Source: Lantana camara (taxonomy: Eukaryota; Streptophyta; Magnoliopsida; Lamiales; Verbenaceae). From it: 64,000 nt of DNA. Shown in pieces: positions 58,490-64,000 of this stretch. Both the position numbers and the translations under genes were made by a program. Where the stretch lies: NCBI GenBank assembly GCA_037501455.1, contig CM074863.1:61113501-61177500 (forward strand), given 5' to 3'. How positions within the stretch are numbered: the stretch's first letter is position 1; each line of letters begins with the position of its first letter. The notes beneath the pieces are model-generated. The model was not told the origin of the DNA, did no database searches, and saw only the letters and a program-made list of their open reading frames with translations.

Positions 58490-60019
58490 TGATAGGAATT
58501 AGGATGATGTGAATCATAAGACAAGGCCGCACTTTGGTCCAACAAGGCCACACTTCGATCCAAATGATGATATGATCACAACTCAAGATGAACCAAGTTA
58601 TGTTGGACCTATCACAAGGTCACGGTCCAAAAGAATGCAAGAAGAAGTTCAATCTCTTTTGATCCAAATAACTCAAGATTAGCTCCAAGAAGACAAGTAT
58701 TTAGCTGGACCCAATCCACCTTGTTTCAATGTCTTAGTGATAGAATTTTAAGCCCAAATTGTGTTAAGTTTATTGTAATTTGGCCCTGAACTATTATATT
58801 ATACTTTGGGCCATCTTTTTATTTATTTTGCATGCATTTCGATTAGGTTAAGCCCATTTTATTCAGCCTACAAGAAAGGTGACGGGATTAGCTTGTCTCT
58901 TTGAATTCTGAATTGTCTCTTAGAATTCCCATGCATGCATCTTTATATTCCAGCCTTGTAGTTCAAAATATTCAGTCAAAAAATGAATTAATTGTGATTC
59001 AAGTGAGTTATACTCACAAGTTCTTAGTTGAACGACACCGGAGTTTCAAACCTCCACCGGATAATGTCATTTCCCGACTCATTATAGTCGACGGGGTGCA
59101 TTACTTATCAAATCTGATAGTGTTGGTTCCTTGCTCATTATAGCAAACGGGTCCCACTCCTATAATTGAAATCTGATAGTGTTGGTTCCTTGCTCATTAT
59201 AGCAAACGGGTCACACTCCTCTATTTTAACCTTGAAGTGGACGATCGAAAATCAAGAACTCCAAGTATTGGTATAGGGTTTCACGTCAAGTACGTGGAGT
59301 TCGTATCATTTGGTATCAGAGCAAGGAACCAACACTATCAAATTTCTAGGAGTGTGACCCGTTTGCTATAATGAGCAAGGAACCAACACTATCAGATTTG
59401 ATAAGTAATGCACCCCGTCGACTATAATGAGTCGGGAAATGACATTATCCGGTGGAGGTTTGAAACTCCGGTGTCGTTCAACTAAGAACTTGTGAGTATA
59501 ACTCACTTGAATCACAATTCATTCATTTTTTGACTGAATATTTCGAACTACAAGGCTGGAATATAAAGATGCATGCATGGGAATTCTAAGAGACAATTCA
59601 GAATTCAAAGAGACAAGCTAATCCCGTCACCTTTCTTGTAGGCTGAATAAAATGGGCTTAACCTAATCGAAATGCATGCAAAATAAATAAAAAGATGGCC
59701 CAAAGTATAATATAATAGTTCAGGGCCAAATTACAATAAACTTAACACAATTTGGGCTTAAAATTCTATCACTAAGACATTGAAACAAGGTGGATTGGGT
59801 CCAGCTAAATAATTGTCTTCTTGGAGCTAATCTTGAGTTATTTGGATCAAAAGAGATTGAACTTCTTCTTGCATTCTTTTGGACCGTGACCTTGTGATAG
59901 GTCCAACATAACTTGGTTCATCTTGAGTTGTGATCATATCATCATTTGGATCGAAGTGTGGCCTTGTTGGACCAAAGTGTGGCCTTGTCTTATGATTCAC
60001 ATCATCCTAATTCCTATCA
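58490..60019. mobile_element. Palindromic CRM insertion: LTR, primer site, inverted LTR
   Basis: A plus-strand LTR (58490-59308, TGATAGGAATT...GTATCA), TT, a canonical primer-binding site TGGTATCAGAGC (59311-59322), then the same LTR inverted (about 59321-60019), lacking its last 116 bp or so. The join shares GAGCAAGGAACC between the sequence after the primer site and the LTR. ACATC is duplicated at 58485-58489 and 60020-60024. The two arms differ at only a few bases. Both outer ends are U3 starts; a normal element would show one U3 and one U5 end. Confidence 0.9.
59311..59322 (+). other. Primer-binding site, initiator tRNA-Met
   Basis: TGGTATCAGAGC two bases after the LTR end, the standard CRM arrangement. 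It marks the left LTR as a 5' LTR. Confidence 0.85.
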
Positions 60020-60170
60020 ACATCCCTAAATGGGAAAGGAAGTTTCCAGAAACTTCCAGATTAGGAAATATCTCATAGGTCAATTACGTGATTCATTAAT
60101 CCTTAGACTTGAGATTCTATAATGTCTCATATGAGCTAATTCTGGGAAGCTAATGTTTGTTTATCTCAGA

Positions 60171-61621
60171 TTTGAGTTCGGGAGGTGTCGGATCCACCAT
60201 TTAGCTTCTTCTTGGTCGTCAACACTCCTCCGTGAGCACTTTTGGTAAAAGGTGAGGTTTAGGTTTGTTTCTTTTTAGTTAATATGACCTACACCCCTAT
60301 GTGCTCATTTTCAAGCCATCATGTGACTATACTCTTATATTTATATAATAGATATGTGCTTATAAGATACGTTTATGACCGTGTTATAAGATTAAATGCT
60401 TTCGAACTATATGTATGAGCACATGTGAGCTTGAAAGTGTTTTACAACAAGGCTATGCTCCAAACCGTGTCTCTTCGTGCAAGCTTTGCTCTTCTTCAAC
60501 ATGCTATGAATTAGGATGAGACGGAGAGGTACGTTAAAAGCATAGGCCGAGTTGCAAGGTAAGGTATGTTGAGGTATGTAAGTTTGTTACATTTTAAGTA
60601 CGATATGTTGCAAGTTATTATCTGTTAAGTTGTGTTCAGATTTGTCGGGCCCAGGGAATTATGGGTAAGGACGCCCAGGGAGGCAAGGGCTATCGGGTTA
60701 AGCCTGTGCACGATTTTCATTTGAAGAACTTACGCATGACTCTTGGAGGTTGAAGAGGCGTGGTGCTTCAAGCACAATGTGGGTTAGCTACCCCTTGTAC
60801 ATTGGTAAGAGTAGTAAGGGTTTGCTCCCCGAACTACATGTTGTCTGGGTTGGATTGGTTTATGATTTGTGTTTTCTGTTTTAATACGTATGTTAATAAT
60901 TGGGGAGTTAGAGTAAGACCCATACTCGTTGGGTATAAGAATCGGTTATGATATGTTGATTATGAAACGGGATAGGAGCTTTCTCTTAAGTTATATTATG
61001 AATATGTTAAGCTTGTTATGTTTTAAATAAGTATAAGTTCGATTTGAAAAAATGACTTTAGTTTGCAAAACCCTATCCCGATTCATAGTCTTTTGCTTAT
61101 TACATGCTTTGCTCTATATGTATACGTGTGTGGGTGTGCGTTAGCCCCATCACTCAATCGGTGAACTGACCCTCTGATTTCAACTTTTCAGCTTGCAGGT
61201 TTTGATTCGTGCTAGGCGGAGTCGTGAGTTGGTCAAGTTTTGTCACCTAGTTCGAGTTGCATATCATTAACATTCGGTCACATTTGTATATTTGTATATG
61301 ATTTAAATTGGATAATCGAATTGTGTATGTATTTTGGAATTTGATTTTGTATGTTCTTTGAATTCTAATTATATATACTCGGGACGGGCTTCTAGGGATA
61401 GTTGAACCCGTTTTTGTGGATTTATTTTCTTGGATTTGGTTGTATGCTTCCGCTTTCTTATTGTTTTGCGTGCTCTGGTCATGTCTTAGCTCCGTCTGGC
61501 TTAGCGAGTGTGTGTAGGTTCTCGTTCGCTTAGTCTTGGGCTCATGTATGAATTTCTATTTCATATGTAGGTTCAGGGCTAGGTGCAGGGGATGTTGTGG
61601 CTCGTCACTTCGGGCGCTACA
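60171..61621 (+). repeat. Tekay-like LTR, 5' part missing
   Basis: Homologous in order to the last third of the LTR at 10458: AGGTGAGGTTTAGG, core block (60650-60800), GTGCTAGGCGG (61209) and the end GGGCGCTACA at 61621. No TGTAAC-type start is visible, so the left edge is approximate. Confidence 0.65.
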
Positions 61622-62225
61622 AAATCGATGAAGGACCTACACTTGTTAAGAAGAAGAATGATCTCTTACTGATTGAGTTGTTCGTAGTCCATTGGATATT
61701 AAACCCTTGGCCAAGGTGGATAAAAGATCAAGACATCTAAAAAATAGGGTTTTCTAGGATTGAGATCGAAATGGATCTGAAACGAACTTAATTTTAAAGA
61801 TCAAGAATATTTGGGCTCTAAGAATATTCCCATGCCTTAGTTCTTGATTGAGAGATGGAGTTGTAGGAGGATCTTATTTCACTGATTGTCATTGACTGAA
61901 AGGTTCTTCGATTCATTTCGTTATTCGGCTAGGGGTCATACGCCCATTGCTAGATTACGGTAGTGTGATCTGTGAAGTGATTAATTAATTATGGGAATTG
62001 ATTAACTACTATCACTGCTAATCGAATAATGAACCTAAAGGGTCACACACAAATGCCAGAACACTAGGGTTATGGTAGGATGTTAATATGACTAACGAAG
62101 GATCAAATTGTTGATCAAAATAGAGATTGGAACACGTGGGCATTGCCACGTGTCAAGGACACGTGACTGCAACGTGTCACGCGTAGCCTGCGTGGTTGCC
62201 ATGTGTCATGCACACATGGCACGTA
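61622..62225. other. Non-coding DNA, copia LTR-like
   Basis: No coding frame. Phrases such as AACCTAAAGGGTCACACAC are of a kind I associate with copia LTRs, but I could not match it to the copia LTR at 58039. Its right end has a cluster of CACGTG boxes (62133-62165). Confidence 0.4.
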
Positions 62226-64000
62226 TGTAGCACCCCAAACAGAAGGCCCCACATCCCTTGTACTATGACCCAAACCCGATTACGAAATGGGAAGTCCGTA
62301 CCCGAATCCGAATCACAGCGAACGGGAGACCACTCACACCCTATGCTAGGCGGGAGCTAGAACCTCGAAACCAAGGAAACAAATCCCACAAGATAAAAGC
62401 ATGTGTGGAAGCAAAACATAATGCCAATCACAATATAAGCAGCCGGTGACGGGTTCAACTAACATAGATGCCTATTCCCGAAAATTCAAACATAAATCAT
62501 AAATCATAAACCGTTCATACATGTTTCAATATGAATTAATCAAATTACAAAGCGCGTGTAGAAAGACTCTGACTTAACTACAGAACTTGACCGACATAAA
62601 ATCCCGCCTAGCACTCCAAAACCTGCAAAAGAACTGAAAACAAAGCCGGGTTCAACCTATAGGAGACTGGTGGATATAAAACAAGGCATACTATATTTAT
62701 ATTTCAGAATGTAAACACCCTCACGTGCAAGCTATAATCCTGTGCGAGGTTTTAAAACATTTCCCCAAGTGGGGTGAAAACAAAGGATAACAACACTCGG
62801 GATTACAACGATCAATTTCATTCATTCATTAAAAATCATGCGGTCATTTCGTGAGCCCGGCGAGAGAGCGAATTCTCCAACCTCCACCTCGTGTGTGCAT
62901 TTAATCACTCATTCGTTCATTCATTAGTGATCATACCACAGTCATTCATTCATTCGTTCATTCATTCATTCGTTCATTAGCAATCATACATAATCATTAA
63001 CATTCATAAACGTAAACACTTACACCTTTTTCCTCCGGGCGGTGGATGGGTTAGCAAGACCCGGCCACCTCATTCATTGACCAAAAGGGGTTACATGACT
63101 CCCCAGATGGTGTTTAGTGTCCATTCCTCGCTAACTCCTAACGAGGTCCAGTTACGCTGTCATTGTTTGTTGGGACTAATGCACGGGGATCACCGTCAGC
63201 CCGAGCTTCCCCGGATAGCCACGTACACATAGTCCCAGGCCCCATTAAACATTGTGTTCACTGATCTCGCCAAAACATTGGGTAAGGGTTCATGAAAGAA
63301 AGGCTTACGTTTGAAATCATTTACTCGAGAAAAGACTTTATATATGTAGTAAATACATTTTGGCTTCAAACTTTGCACGTTGATTTATATAGGGTCGTTT
63401 TAGCTACTAGAAGAGAAACCCACCTTTACACCTTACCGACCAATACCAAGAAGAAAACAAGAGGACTTGAAAGTGTCCTAAGAACCCGGCACGTCTCCAC
63501 CTTGGAGAAACTGTATAAGAAACGACATGGTGTATACGTGAGACTCAAGACTCCAAATTAACCATATATGATGACGCACGACAATGTAATGAATACGGTA
63601 TAAAAGCATAAGAGATGATATTATATCATGAAAACGTTCATGTGCACAATTAATAGTTTAAAGACATATAACCAAGTCATTCATTCATTTCAAGAGGTAT
63701 TCATATCCGTTCGAGTTCATAACTTCCATATTTCATATCAAATAAATCTGAGAAATTCAAATAACGGTCATAACATATGGTATAACATGTATACATATCA
63801 TACAAGCCTTAAAATAAGAGTTACATAAGCAATTAGGGTTCACATTGAGAGCAAAGATCCATGCATGCGCATATGAGGAGCAATGATGACACCTTGAGGT
63901 ATAACTCGGAAAATATTCCACGAAAAATCATGAAACTTCATAACACACAAGGTAACACATTATAAAACATGTTAGTATCTCAAAAAAGTTATAAAAGAGG
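62226..64000 (-). repeat. Tekay-like LTR, continues beyond the window
   Basis: The minus strand ends GGGGTGCTACA at 62226. The core block in reverse lies at 63030-63245 and the TGTGCACAATTAAT block at about 63650. ATTC/GTTC microsatellite repeats at 62890-62990. The LTR start lies past 64000. Confidence 0.7.

Larger units (their letters stand above)
58039..60170 (+). repeat. Copia 3' LTR, interrupted by a CRM LTR pair
   Basis: Starts TGTTAGGAATAGTGCCC at 58039; the first part ends at 58489, the second resumes at 60025 after the insertion and its target duplication, reading GAGAACATCCCTAAATGG across the empty site. The LTR end was not found; it is lost near 60170 where Tekay-like LTR sequence begins. 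Confidence 0.7.

Noticed and set aside
1..64000. tRNA, rRNA or CRISPR loci
   Set aside because: No tRNA-like or rRNA-like sequence was recognised beyond primer-binding sites, and the spaced palindromes have no unique spacers of constant length and lie in plant LTRs.

Overview
This is a stretch of plant nuclear genome, almost certainly a flowering plant and probably a eudicot. It has spliced coding sequence, plant-type LTR retrotransposon lineages (Ty3/gypsy CRM, Athila, Tat/Retand and Tekay/Del-like; Ty1/copia), CACTA, hAT and Mutator-type non-autonomous elements, and one plant lipid gene. I could not identify the species. There is one credible host gene: a two-exon 3-ketoacyl-CoA synthase (KCS) at about 29.8-32.5 kb. 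Nearly everything else is transposable element, much of it nested.

Layout. 0-8.2 kb: a CRM-type element on the minus strand (gag, zinc knuckle, protease-RT-RNase H-integrase), fused head to head to the 3' end of a second, related CRM copy on the plus strand. 8.2-14.5 kb: decayed interior and a 4-kb LTR of a Tekay/Del-like element. 14.5-16.5 kb: gag-protease and 5' end of another Ty3/gypsy element (minus), followed by a CACTA end at about 17.2-17.55 kb. 17.6-22.7 kb: Athila-type remains (minus) with two LTR-like blocks full of a GTAACGGGCGTTAC palindrome. 22.7-29.3 kb: low-complexity DNA, a hAT MITE and a tandemly duplicated segment, one copy of which holds a solo LTR. 29.3-32.7 kb: the KCS gene, with a MITE in its intron. 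32.7-45.7 kb: a series of Tekay-like LTRs, several of them proven solo LTRs by target-site duplications, one nested in another. 45.7-52.0 kb: a deleted Tat/Retand-type element with gag-protease on the minus strand and a spliced, antisense-oriented extra ORF with its own TATA box. 52.0-60.2 kb: a broken copia element carrying two insertions, a 175-bp solo LTR and a palindromic pair of CRM LTRs with a perfect 5-bp target duplication. 60.2-64 kb: more Tekay-like LTRs and copia-like non-coding DNA.

The most striking observations are: (1) a CRM insertion made of two LTRs facing each other around a primer-binding site and flanked by a 5-bp target duplication, meaning two U3 ends were integrated; (2) several unrelated LTR or leader families each carry their own short, repeated, near-perfect palindrome (GACACCCCCGTGTC, AAACGGCCGTTT, TCGCGGCCGCGA, GTAACGGGCGTTAC, CACGAGTCGTG), in the Tekay-like LTRs at a similar place; (3) the KCS lacks the histidine normally needed for catalysis; (4) the Tat-like element keeps gag-protease and an antisense gene but has lost RT and integrase. 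All reading was by eye; no alignment or database search was run, and percent identities are therefore not given.
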